A stretch of DNA of 64,000 nucleotides from Rhodospirillales bacterium (GTDB taxonomy: Bacteria > Pseudomonadota > Alphaproteobacteria > Rhodospirillales > JASLQF01): contig JASLQF010000034.1 in the NCBI GenBank assembly GCA_030744625.1, forward strand, positions 1-64,000, in the 5' to 3' direction. A program made the translations under genes and the position numbers. Shown in pieces: positions 43,602 to 51,852 of the stretch. Within the stretch, counting starts at the first letter, position 1; each line of letters begins with the position of its first letter. The notes under the pieces were generated by a model. It was not told where the DNA came from. It searched no databases and saw nothing but the letters and a program-made list of their open reading frames with translations.

Positions 43602-44819
43602 ATGGCGAGCGTCCGCCGCACCGCGTTGCCCGTCGCCGCGGCGTTGGTCGCAGCGTTCGCCTTCCAGACCCTGTGGACGTACGCTATCGGCGAACCGCCA
43701 TCGGTCGACCGGCGCGCCGTGGCACGAACCACCGTGGCGCTGCTTGGCCTGCCGCCTGTACCGGTGCCCGCCGGCAGCCCCATCACGCCGCAAAAGGTGG
43801 CGCTCGGGCGCAAGCTCTTCTTCGATCGGCGGCTGTCCCACGACAACACCATCTCGTGCGCCACGTGCCATGTGCCCGAACAGGGCTTCACGGTGAACGG
43901 GCGGGCCACCGCCGCCGGCATCGAGGGGCGCACCGCGCGCCGCAACGCCCCCACGGTGATCAACGCCGCCTACCTGGAGACCATCTTCCACGACGGCCGC
44001 GAGACCAGCCTGGAGACCCAGGTCCTGGCTCCGCTGGTGGCACCCGACGAGATGGGCAACCCCTCCCTCGGTCACGTGGTGGCCAAGGTCAAGGGACTCG
44101 GCGATTACGATGGGCTTTTCGAAAAAGCGTTTGGACGCGGCCCCGGGATCGAGGCCCTGGCCGCCGCCATCGCCGCCTGGGAACGCACCTTGGTATCCGC
44201 CGACTCGCCCTTCGACCGCTGGTACTACGGAGGCGCCGAGGACGCCATCGACGGCGCCGCCAAGCACGGCTTCGAGCTGTTCACGGGCAAGGCCGGGTGC
44301 GCCCGCTGCCATGCGTTGGGCAAGGAGTTCGCGCTATTCACCGACAACGATTTTCACGACACCGGCGTCGGCTACCGCAACACCTATGCGATGCCCGGCG
44401 GCGACGAGGGGCCGAGCCAGCTGGCGCCCGGCCTCACCACCATCGCCAAGGCTTCCGAACTCGAGGCCCTCGGAGAGAAACCAGGCAAGGACCTGGGCCG
44501 CTACGAGGTGACGCTGAGGCCCGAGGACGCCTGGCGCTACAAGACGCCGTCGCTGCGCAACGTGGCGCTGACCGGCCCCTACATGCACGACGGCTCCCTC
44601 CTGACCTTGCGCGAGGTGGTCTATTTTTACGTGCGCGGCGGCGTCGAGCACCCGGGCCTCGACCGGCTGATCGGGCGGCTCGACCTCGAAGACGGCGCCG
44701 CCGACGACCTGGCCGCGTTCATGGAGAGCCTGACCGGCGGCAACATCGCCGAGCTGGTCGCCGATGCCCGCTCGACCCCGGTCGGCGACGTCGGGCTGGA
44801 GGATTTACCCCGACGCTAA
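43602..44819 (+). CDS. di-haem cytochrome c peroxidase / MauG family protein
   Basis: A 405-residue exported protein anchored or exported by an N-terminal hydrophobic segment (residues 8-28). Two haem c motifs are present, C86-x-x-C89-H90 (CATCH) and C233-x-x-C236-H237 (CARCH), with the LFFDRRLSHDNTISCATCH and YMHDGSLLTLREVV segments typical of the family. It reduces peroxide in the periplasm with electrons from small c-type cytochromes, or performs a MauG-like modification. The Met or Tyr axial ligand cannot be set by eye. It converges with dinB, 9 nt apart. Confidence 0.9.
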   Translation: MASVRRTALPVAAALVAAFAFQTLWTYAIGEPPSVDRRAVARTTVALLGLPPVPVPAGSPITPQKVALGRKLFFDRRLSHDNTISCATCHVPEQGFTVNGRATAAGIEGRTARRNAPTVINAAYLETIFHDGRETSLETQVLAPLVAPDEMGNPSLGHVVAKVKGLGDYDGLFEKAFGRGPGIEALAAAIAAWERTLVSADSPFDRWYYGGAEDAIDGAAKHGFELFTGKAGCARCHALGKEFALFTDNDFHDTGVGYRNTYAMPGGDEGPSQLAPGLTTIAKASELEALGEKPGKDLGRYEVTLRPEDAWRYKTPSLRNVALTGPYMHDGSLLTLREVVYFYVRGGVEHPGLDRLIGRLDLEDGAADDLAAFMESLTGGNIAELVADARSTPVGDVGLEDLPRR

Positions 44820-44828
44820 TCCGGCTTC

Positions 44829-46094
44829 TCAACCGCCGCGCCAACCGCGGCCCTTGGCGATGGCCGGCTTGCCGAAGCGGCCGCGCACCTCGTCCATGGC
44901 CTTCTCGAGCCGCGCCCAACGCTCCTTGTCGCCGTCCACCAGGTCGGGGGGATCGGCATCGTCCTCGGGCACCAGTGTCCCGGCCCCGATTCCTATGAGG
45001 CGGAACGGCGTACCTCGCGCCTCGCGCTCGACCAGAGCGGCTCCGGTCCGGTAGAGCACCTCGGCTAGCTGGGTGGGGCTGTCGAGGGTGCGCGAGCGGG
45101 TGAGCAACCGAAACCGCGCCGTCTTCAGCTTGAGGGTCACCGCGCCGGCGCCGAGCGCGGCCGCCCGCAGGCGCTCCGCCACCTCCTCGCAAAGCGGCCA
45201 CAGCGCCGCCTTCAGGGCGTCGACCTCGGCGATGTCGGCGTCGAACGTGGTCTCCGACGAGATGCTCTTGGCAGGGGAGTTGGGATCGACGCGCCGGCTG
45301 TCCTCGCCGCGGGCGAAGCGGGCGAGCCGCGCACCGATCGCCCCGTAGCGCCTGACCAACTCGGCCTCGTCGAAGGAACCAAGCTGGCCGATGGTGGCGA
45401 TTCCATCATCGGCGAGGCGCCGATTCATGACCTTGCCGACGCCCCATAAGAGGCCGACGGGGCGGCCCTCTAGGAAGGCTTGCGCCTCGGCGCGTCCGAT
45501 CACGGCGAAACCGCGCGGCTTGTCGAGGTCCGAGGCCACTTTGGCCAGGAACTTGTTGTAGCTGAGGCCGACCGAGGCGGTGACGCCTACCTCGTCCTCG
45601 ATACGCTTGACGAGGCGCGCAAGGGTGCGCGCCGCGTTGCCGCCGTGCAGCGATTCGGTGCCGGAAAGGTCGAGAAAGGCCTCGTCCACCGACAGCGGCT
45701 CGACGAGGGGCGTGACCTCCTCCATGAGCGTCCGCACCTGGCGCCCCACGGCCCGGTATTTCTTCAAGGCGGGCCGGATGACGACGGCGTCCGGGCACAG
45801 CTTGCGCGCCTGGAACATGGGCATGGCCGAGCGCACGCCCCGGATGCGTGCCATGTAGCAACACGCCATGACGACGCCGCGCCTGAGCCCGCCGACGATG
45901 ACCGGCCTGTCCCTGAGTTCGGGGTTGTCGCGCTTCTCCACCGCCGCGTAAAAGGCATCGCAGTCGATGTGGGCGAGGGTCAGGGTATCGAGCTCGGCAT
46001 GGTCGAGAAGGCGCGGCGACGCGCAGGCGGGGCAACGCGCCGACGCCGGCGGTGCCGCCAGGGGCTCGGCGCAATCCCGGCACAGGGTGGGCAT
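44829..46094 (-). CDS. dinB: DNA polymerase IV (DinB) with zinc-ribbon N-terminus
   Basis: A 421-residue Y-family polymerase. An N-terminal zinc ribbon C5-x-x-C8 ... C21-x-x-C24 (CRDC, CPAC) precedes the catalytic domain, which has IDCDAFYAAVEKRDNP (Asp44), the SVDEAFLDLS acidic pair and GLSYNKFLAKVASDLDKP. The little-finger domain follows from about 265. The usual C-terminal beta-clamp motif was not located with certainty. It copies past damaged bases with low fidelity. ATG 46094 has AGAGGGGAT upstream. The ribbon is an addition seen in a group of alphaproteobacterial DinB proteins. Confidence 0.9.
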   Translation of the reverse strand: MPTLCRDCAEPLAAPPASARCPACASPRLLDHAELDTLTLAHIDCDAFYAAVEKRDNPELRDRPVIVGGLRRGVVMACCYMARIRGVRSAMPMFQARKLCPDAVVIRPALKKYRAVGRQVRTLMEEVTPLVEPLSVDEAFLDLSGTESLHGGNAARTLARLVKRIEDEVGVTASVGLSYNKFLAKVASDLDKPRGFAVIGRAEAQAFLEGRPVGLLWGVGKVMNRRLADDGIATIGQLGSFDEAELVRRYGAIGARLARFARGEDSRRVDPNSPAKSISSETTFDADIAEVDALKAALWPLCEEVAERLRAAALGAGAVTLKLKTARFRLLTRSRTLDSPTQLAEVLYRTGAALVEREARGTPFRLIGIGAGTLVPEDDADPPDLVDGDKERWARLEKAMDEVRGRFGKPAIAKGRGWRGG

Positions 46095-46193
46095 CGGGCG
46101 ATCCCCTCTGATCAAGGACCGTTGGTATAACAGGGCCGTCGCGGCCGGTGGTGAATTCGAGTATACCCGGACGGCAACGAGAGAGGGTGCACG

Positions 46194-46832
46194 ATGGCCG
46201 AGTCCCAACGTCCATCACGGCAATACGCGATCCTGTTCCTCTTGGTGCTGGCGCCGTTCTTCCTGAACGACTTCGCCTTCATGGCCAGCCGAACGGCGGA
46301 GCAGTGGCTGACCGCCGACTACGGCTCCAAGGCCGCGGCGTTGGCGTTGATCGCCGCTTTTGCCGTGTTGCGCCGCCCGGCGCTCGCCTCGTTGCCGCGA
46401 CGGGGATTGAAGGCCGAGGCGCTGCTGCTGGCCGCCGTTTGCGCCCTCGCCATCCTCGCCGTCGATTCGATGATTACAGAGGCGCGGGATTTCTTCCCCG
46501 AGGAACTCATCCTCTTCCGCTATCCGAAGATCGACCAGCCGGCCCTCTACTGGATCGACCTGACCTTCGGCCTGGCCCTGACGGCGGTGGCCGAGGAGGC
46601 GGTCTTCCGCGCCATCGCCCGCGATTTCCTGGCCCGCCATATGAGCGGCACCTTGGCCATCGTAGCCGCCTCGGCGCTGATCTTCGCCGCCATCCACTGG
46701 TCGCACGGCATCGGTGCCATGCTCACCGCGCTGTTCGCCGGTGCCGCGTTGATGGCGCTCTACATGCGCACCGGATCGGTGGCGCCGTGCATGATCGCCC
46801 ACTACGCCGTCAACGCCGCCGATTTTTTGTGA
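46194..46832 (+). CDS. CPBP family intramembrane glutamic protease
   Basis: A 212-residue membrane protein of the CAAX protease/bacteriocin-processing (CPBP, Abi) family. EEAVFR (E134, E135, R139) is motif 1, AAIHWSHG motif 2 and AHYAVNAA motif 3; six or so helices surround them. It probably cleaves within or near membranes, but the target is unknown. It is divergent from dinB. The 3' part of the gene has a short mutated copy at 47857-47902, on the far side of the EamA gene. Confidence 0.85.
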   Translation: MAESQRPSRQYAILFLLVLAPFFLNDFAFMASRTAEQWLTADYGSKAAALALIAAFAVLRRPALASLPRRGLKAEALLLAAVCALAILAVDSMITEARDFFPEELILFRYPKIDQPALYWIDLTFGLALTAVAEEAVFRAIARDFLARHMSGTLAIVAASALIFAAIHWSHGIGAMLTALFAGAALMALYMRTGSVAPCMIAHYAVNAADFL

Positions 46833-46845
46833 GCGCCCGGCGCAT

Positions 46846-47778
46846 TCAATTGTCGATAAGCGCCTCGCGTCCGCGCGACAACCGACGCTCCCGCCAGATG
46901 ATCAGGAAGCCACCTCCAACGATCAGGATCACGCCCGGGAACAGCTTGTCAAACGGCGCTTCGGCGAAGAAAAACCATCCCAGCAGAATAGAAAACGGAA
47001 TCCCGAAATACTCGAAAGGGGAGAGATTGCTCGGCTGGGTGCTCCGATAGGCCGTACTTATGCATAGGACCGCGCCGCCGCCGACAATACCGATGGCCAA
47101 GATCCACAGCCAATCAATGTAGGAAGCCACGGACACATACCCGTTGGTGGCGACCACAATTCCCGTGGAGCCGATCAACGCCCCCACATGGGAGTAAAGA
47201 TTGATCGTCGCGGTAGGTACGGCTGAATCGATCAGGCGCACGCTGACACTGGCGCAGGAATAGCTCAGCGCGGCGCCCAAAGGCAGCAACGCGTACAACG
47301 TGAACACATCGCTACCCGGGCGCATGACCAGCACGATCCCGGCGAACCCGATGAAAACGGCCAGCCAGCGCCACATCCCCACCCGGTCACCCAGCAGGGG
47401 AACGGAAAGCGCCGTCACGAACAGCGGTGCCGCGAAGACGATGGTGGACGCCGTGGCCAGCTCCAGATGGGTGAGAGACAGGTATAAACAGTACTGCGCA
47501 ATCGCAATGAAGCCGCCCCTTATGAAGGCGAGCTTCCATTGCCGGATGATGAGGGGGCGTCCCGCCACGTGCCAGCTCTGGGATGCCAGCAGCATCAGGA
47601 CGGCGGGGATCAGGCCGAACAGGTTGCGAAACGCCGATAGCTGCTGCACCGGATACCGGACGCCCAGATGCTTGATGATGGCGCTCATGACGCTAAACAG
47701 GAATATCGCCACCAGAACCAAGAAAACGGCTTTCGCGAAGGGCGGGATATTCGGAACACGGGGCTTAGCCAGAACCAT
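46846..47778 (-). CDS. EamA/DMT family transporter
   Basis: A 310-residue inner-membrane protein with ten helices arranged as two EamA repeats (FLFSVMSAIIKHLGVRYP at the first, YALLPLGAALSYSCASVSVRL at the second). GDRVGMWRWLAVFIGFAGIVLVMRPG is typical of the family. Exporters of amino acids or other metabolites are the best known members. The gene stands in opposite direction between the CPBP gene and a CPBP relic, so it probably arrived by insertion. It is less GC-rich than its neighbours by eye. Confidence 0.88.
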   Translation of the reverse strand: MVLAKPRVPNIPPFAKAVFLVLVAIFLFSVMSAIIKHLGVRYPVQQLSAFRNLFGLIPAVLMLLASQSWHVAGRPLIIRQWKLAFIRGGFIAIAQYCLYLSLTHLELATASTIVFAAPLFVTALSVPLLGDRVGMWRWLAVFIGFAGIVLVMRPGSDVFTLYALLPLGAALSYSCASVSVRLIDSAVPTATINLYSHVGALIGSTGIVVATNGYVSVASYIDWLWILAIGIVGGGAVLCISTAYRSTQPSNLSPFEYFGIPFSILLGWFFFAEAPFDKLFPGVILIVGGGFLIIWRERRLSRGREALIDN

Positions 47779-47856
47779 TCATCCCTGTCCGTCAGGAGCC
47801 GAAAACGTCCACGCCGACGGCCCGAGGGCGAGGAGCACGGTGGCCGCGACTTCCTG

Positions 47857-47902
47857 GCGCTCTACGTGCGCACCGGGTCGGTGGCGCCGATTTCATGTGA
47901 GC
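47857..47902 (+). pseudogene. relic of the CPBP gene 3' end
   Basis: The first 34 bases match 46755 onwards of the CPBP gene (GCGCTCTACRTGCGCACCGG then TCGGTGGCGCCG) with two changes, after which the reading resumes at the final GATTT..TGTGAGC, missing the piece between. In translation, ALYVRTGSVAP equals ALYMRTGSVAP of the intact protein. It lies just beyond the EamA start, directly abutting the MetE-like stop. It indicates that a second CPBP copy stood here and was lost, or that a duplication accompanied the arrival of EamA. Confidence 0.65.
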
Positions 47903-47903
47903 C

Positions 47904-49016
47904 CTAGCCCCACACCTCCCGGGCCACCTCGACCACGAGCTCGAGCTTGGCGCGCTGCGCGTCCACCGAGAGCTCGTTGCCCTCGGCGGTGCTGGCGAAG
48001 CCGCACTGGGGGCTCAGCGCCAGGTCTTCCATGGGAACGTACCCAGCCGCCTCGTCGATGCGGCGCTTGAGTTCGTCCTTCTCCTCCAGGTCCGGCTTCT
48101 TCGAGGTGACGAGGCCGAGCACCACCTTCTTGCCCTTGGGCACGAAACGCAGCGGCGAGAAGTCGCCGGCCCGGGGCGAGTCGTACTCCAGGAAGTAGGC
48201 ATCCATGTCGATGGCGTTGAACAGGGTCTCCGCCACCGGCCCGTAGCCGCCCTCCGACACCCACGAGCTGCGGTAGTTGCCGCGACAGAGGTGCATGGCG
48301 ACGGTCATGCCTTCGGGACGGTCGCGGACCGACTCGTTGATCAGCTTGGCGTACGTGTGGGGCAGCGTTTCCGGGTCCTCGCCAATGTCCTTTGCACGCT
48401 GTCTGAGCGCCGGGTCGCAGAGGTAGGCGAGATTGACCTCGTCGAGTTGCAGGTAGGTGAGGCCCAATCGCCCGAGTTCGGCGATCTCCTCGCGGTAGAC
48501 TCGGGCGAGGTCGTCGAAGAACTCCTCGATTTCCGGGTACGCCTCCTCGCTCACCGCCGCCCGGCCGCCCCGGAAGTGCATGGTCGGCGGCGACGGAATG
48601 CACACCTTGGGCATCTTCGAGGTCACCGACCTGAGGAATTTGAAGTCCTCGGTCTGGATGCCGTGGGTGCGCCTGAGCCTGCCCTCGACCACGAGCCGGG
48701 GCGGGGCGAACTCCTTTTCGCCTTCCTCGTTGTGGAACTTGACGGGCATGGCGCTCTTCACCTCGGCCCCTTCCAGCTCCTTGAGGAAGTCCATGTGGAA
48801 CATCTGGCGGCGGAATTCGCCGTCGGTGATGGCCTCGAGGCCGATCTCCTCTTGCAGCGTCACGGCGGCGCGGATGTGCTCGTCCTCGACGGCGCGCAGC
48901 TCTTCGGCCGTGATCTCGCCCTGCCCCTGCTTGTCCCGCGCCTCCATGAGCGCGGCGGGACGCAACAGGCTGCCCACGTGATCGGCGCGAAAGGGCGGTA
49001 TTCCGTTTCCAGCCAT
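47904..49016 (-). CDS. MetE C-terminal-like (cobalamin-independent methionine synthase family) protein
   Basis: A 370-residue protein resembling the C-terminal barrel of MetE without the N-terminal half. RADHVGSLLRP opens the domain, ITDGEFRRQMFHMDFL is the family's conserved stretch, then LQLDEVNLAYLCDP, AMHLCRGNY (the zinc-binding His-x-Cys) and LSPQCGFAS (last Cys). Such stand-alone proteins may methylate thiols other than homocysteine or act in degradation of methylated compounds. ATG 49016 has AAGGAGGAA in front. It is divergent from the DapA-like/OYE-like pair. Confidence 0.85.
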   Translation of the reverse strand: MAGNGIPPFRADHVGSLLRPAALMEARDKQGQGEITAEELRAVEDEHIRAAVTLQEEIGLEAITDGEFRRQMFHMDFLKELEGAEVKSAMPVKFHNEEGEKEFAPPRLVVEGRLRRTHGIQTEDFKFLRSVTSKMPKVCIPSPPTMHFRGGRAAVSEEAYPEIEEFFDDLARVYREEIAELGRLGLTYLQLDEVNLAYLCDPALRQRAKDIGEDPETLPHTYAKLINESVRDRPEGMTVAMHLCRGNYRSSWVSEGGYGPVAETLFNAIDMDAYFLEYDSPRAGDFSPLRFVPKGKKVVLGLVTSKKPDLEEKDELKRRIDEAAGYVPMEDLALSPQCGFASTAEGNELSVDAQRAKLELVVEVAREVWG

Positions 49017-49132
49017 GTGACGTTTCCTCCTTGCGGTTTGGCGGCGGCGCCATTTTAACATTTTTCGGCACCCCGATATGTGGTCGAATGCCGGTTGGGA
49101 TCAGGTTCTGATCTATTCGGAGGATGAAAGCC

Positions 49133-50095
49133 ATGCCCAGGTTCGATGACGACAGGCCGCAAGGGGTTATTCCGGCTTGCCTGCTGCCCTTCAAGGACGA
49201 TCTCGGCATCGACGAGGCGGCCTACCGCAAGCACCTCCGCGATGTCGTCTCCGTGCCCGGCCTCACCGCCATCACCGTCAACGCCCATGCCTCGGAAGTG
49301 GCGTCGTGCACCTTCGACGAACAGAAGCGCGTCCTCGACATCACCATGGACGAAGTGGGCGACGGGACCGCCGTGGTCAACGGCGTCTACGCCGACGGCA
49401 GCCAGGAAGCGGCGCGCATCGCGCGCATGGCGGAGGCCGGCGGCGCGGCGGCCCTGCTCGTCTTCCCGCCGCAGCCCTTCATCATGGGGGCGCGGCACCG
49501 CCCCGAAATGGCGCTCGCCCATTTCCAGTGCATCGCCGAGGCGTGCGGCCTTCCCATGATCGTCTTCCAGTACCCCATGGCGAGCGGCCAGGGTTACCCG
49601 CTGGACACCCTGGTGCGCATGACCGAGGAAGTCCCCACCATCCGCGCCATCAAGGACTGGTGCAACGACGCCGCCCTCCACGAGCGCCACATCCGGACCC
49701 TGCACGGCCTGGCGCGGCCGATCAACGTGCTCAGCACCCACAGCTCATGGCTCATGTCGTCCCTGGTGCTTGGGTGCGACGGGCTGCTGTCGGGGTCGGG
49801 CAGCGTCATCGCCGATCTGCAGGCGGCGCTGTGGAGGGCCGTCTGCGACGACGACCTGGCCCGGGCGCGGCGCGTCAACGAGCGCATCTTTCCGCTGGCC
49901 CGCGCCTTCTACACCGATCCCTTCGTCGACATGCACAACCGCATGAAGGAGGCCCTGGTCATCCTCGGGCGCATCCCGGGCGCCGCCGTGCGACCGCCCC
50001 TGGTCAAGCTCGGCGACGCCGAGATCGGGCGCATCCGGGCCGCCCTCGACGAAGCCGGCGTGAGGCCGGAAGGGGCCTTGTCGGAAGCCGCATGA
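49133..50095 (+). CDS. dihydrodipicolinate synthase (DapA) family protein
   Basis: A 320-residue class I aldolase fold. The Schiff-base Lys is in AIKDWCND and the partner Tyr in VFQYPM; GVIPACLLPFKDD and GLTAITVNAHASEVASC (in place of the DapA GTTGE loop) fit the NAL/DapA family, not DapA proper. Members cleave or join pyruvate-type keto acids. ATG 49133 with GGAGG nine bases before is preferred over ATG 49124. It overlaps the OYE-like gene by ATGA, so the two act together in one catabolic pathway, substrate unknown. Confidence 0.88.
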   Translation: MPRFDDDRPQGVIPACLLPFKDDLGIDEAAYRKHLRDVVSVPGLTAITVNAHASEVASCTFDEQKRVLDITMDEVGDGTAVVNGVYADGSQEAARIARMAEAGGAAALLVFPPQPFIMGARHRPEMALAHFQCIAEACGLPMIVFQYPMASGQGYPLDTLVRMTEEVPTIRAIKDWCNDAALHERHIRTLHGLARPINVLSTHSSWLMSSLVLGCDGLLSGSGSVIADLQAALWRAVCDDDLARARRVNERIFPLARAFYTDPFVDMHNRMKEALVILGRIPGAAVRPPLVKLGDAEIGRIRAALDEAGVRPEGALSEAA

Positions 50096-51816
50096 CGGCC
50101 CTCTTTTCGCCGGGGCTTATCGGGGGCGTGGAAATCCGCAACCGGGTCGTCATGCCGTCGATGACGACCAAGCTGGCCGACGCGGACGGCCACGTGACCG
50201 ACGCCACCATGGCCTATTACAAGGCGCGCGCCGTGGGCGGCGTCGGGCTGATTACCGTGGAGATGGCGGCGCCCGAGAAGGTGGGGCGTCACCGCGCCAA
50301 TGAACTGGGCGTCCACGACGACCGCTTCCTGCCCGGCCTGTCGCGCCTGGTCGGCGAGTTGCGCGGCCACGGCGCGCGCGTCTCCATCCAGCTCGGCCAC
50401 GCCGGCGGACACACCCGCGAGGACATATGCGGCGAGCCGCCCATCGCGCCCTCGGCCATCCCCCATTCCGTGTTCGAGGTGACCACGGAGACGGTGGTAC
50501 CCCTCGAGATGACCAGGGAGCGCATCGAACAAACGACCCAGGCCTTCGTGGCGGCGGCGGCGCGCGTCCGCGAGGCCGGCTTCGACTGCGTCGAGCTGCA
50601 CGGCGCCCACGGCTATCTGATCTCCCAGTTCCTGTGCCCCGAGGAAAACCGGCGCACCGACGAATACGGCGGTCCGATCGAGAACCGCGCCCGCTTCGGC
50701 CTCGACATCGTCAGCCGCATCAAGGACCAGGTACCGGATTTCCCCGTCATCTTCCGCATGAACGCCGACGACTTCTTCCCCACCGGCTTGGTGTTCGCGG
50801 AGGCCATCCAGGTGGCCGGCTGGGCGGCCGAGGCCGGCGCCGACGCCGTACACGTCGCGGCCGGGCACTATCGCTCGCTGCCCTCGGCGGCGGCCATGAT
50901 CCCGCCCATGGAATACCCGGAAGCGACCTTCCTGGACTACGCGGCACGGATCAAGGAAGTGGTCGACGTGCCGGTCATCGCGGTAGGCCAGCTCGGCGAT
51001 CCGCAAACGGCCAAGGACGCCATCGACAGCGGCAAGGCGGACTTCATCGCCCTCGGCCGGAGCCTGCTCGCCGACGCCGAGTGGGTGAACAAGACGGCGC
51101 GCGGCTCGGCGGTGCGCCGTTGCCTGGCGTGCAACACGTGCATCAACGGCATGCGCGGCGGCGCCACCACAAGCTGCCTGGTCAACCCGGTGACCGGGCG
51201 CGAGACCGAGTTCGAGGGTGCGGCGCTCCCTCAGGGCGAGCACATCTGTGTCATCGGCGCCGGCCCGGCGGGGCTGTCCTACGCCTATCTGGCCGCCGAC
51301 GGCAACAAGCTCACCGTGATCGACGCCGCGCCGGTGGCCGGCGGCGCCTTTCGCTACACCGGCAAGGCGCCGTACTTCCAGGGGGTGGCGGCCCGCGAGC
51401 ACACCTTCGCCGCCTACATCGAGGCCATGGAGCGCGGCTGCCGGGAGAAGGGCGTGGAGTTCCGCTACGGCATCGACGCCGCGGCCGACCCCGAGGTGCT
51501 GGCCCCCTTCGAGCGTATCGTCCTGGCCACCGGCGCCCGCTACCGCTTCGGCCTGGGCGCCGTGGTGCCGCGCCTGCTCGACGCCGGATGGGGACGCTCG
51601 GCCGCGGCACGCCGGCTCTTCGAATCGGCGCGCCTCGGCGATTGGCTCCACACCCGGGCGAGGCGCGCCAGCGGCAGCGCCCTGGCCGGCCTAGCGAGGT
51701 CGGGGCAGACCGTTATCGTCATCGGCGACGCCGCCCACGCCGGCAAGGCCCAGGACGCCATCGCCGACGCCTTTCGCGCCGCCCTCCTGCCGCAAACCGA
51801 CGGCGGCGCGCCCTGA
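50092..51816 (+). CDS. NADH:flavin oxidoreductase (Old Yellow Enzyme-like, 2,4-dienoyl-CoA reductase type)
   Basis: A 574-residue enzyme. An N-terminal FMN TIM barrel (IRNRVVMPSMTT, LGHAGGHT, DCVELHGAHGYLISQFL) is followed by a 4Fe-4S cluster C-x-x-C-x-x-C-x11-C (CLACNTCINGMRGG then C), then an FAD/NAD(P) fold (ICVIGAGPAGLSYAYLA). This is the layout of trimethylamine dehydrogenase and 2,4-dienoyl-CoA reductase; the C-terminal part is about 80 residues shorter than E. coli FadH. It is coupled to the DapA-like gene (4-nt overlap), so it probably reduces an unsaturated small molecule from that pathway. Confidence 0.88.
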   Translation: MTALFSPGLIGGVEIRNRVVMPSMTTKLADADGHVTDATMAYYKARAVGGVGLITVEMAAPEKVGRHRANELGVHDDRFLPGLSRLVGELRGHGARVSIQLGHAGGHTREDICGEPPIAPSAIPHSVFEVTTETVVPLEMTRERIEQTTQAFVAAAARVREAGFDCVELHGAHGYLISQFLCPEENRRTDEYGGPIENRARFGLDIVSRIKDQVPDFPVIFRMNADDFFPTGLVFAEAIQVAGWAAEAGADAVHVAAGHYRSLPSAAAMIPPMEYPEATFLDYAARIKEVVDVPVIAVGQLGDPQTAKDAIDSGKADFIALGRSLLADAEWVNKTARGSAVRRCLACNTCINGMRGGATTSCLVNPVTGRETEFEGAALPQGEHICVIGAGPAGLSYAYLAADGNKLTVIDAAPVAGGAFRYTGKAPYFQGVAAREHTFAAYIEAMERGCREKGVEFRYGIDAAADPEVLAPFERIVLATGARYRFGLGAVVPRLLDAGWGRSAAARRLFESARLGDWLHTRARRASGSALAGLARSGQTVIVIGDAAHAGKAQDAIADAFRAALLPQTDGGAP

Positions 51817-51852
51817 CCAACCACCCGATGCCCTGGCCGAATCCTCGGCCGG

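Noticed and set aside
49017-49132. SAM or cobalamin riboswitch before the MetE-like gene
   Set aside because: The leader is too short and no conserved riboswitch core was seen.
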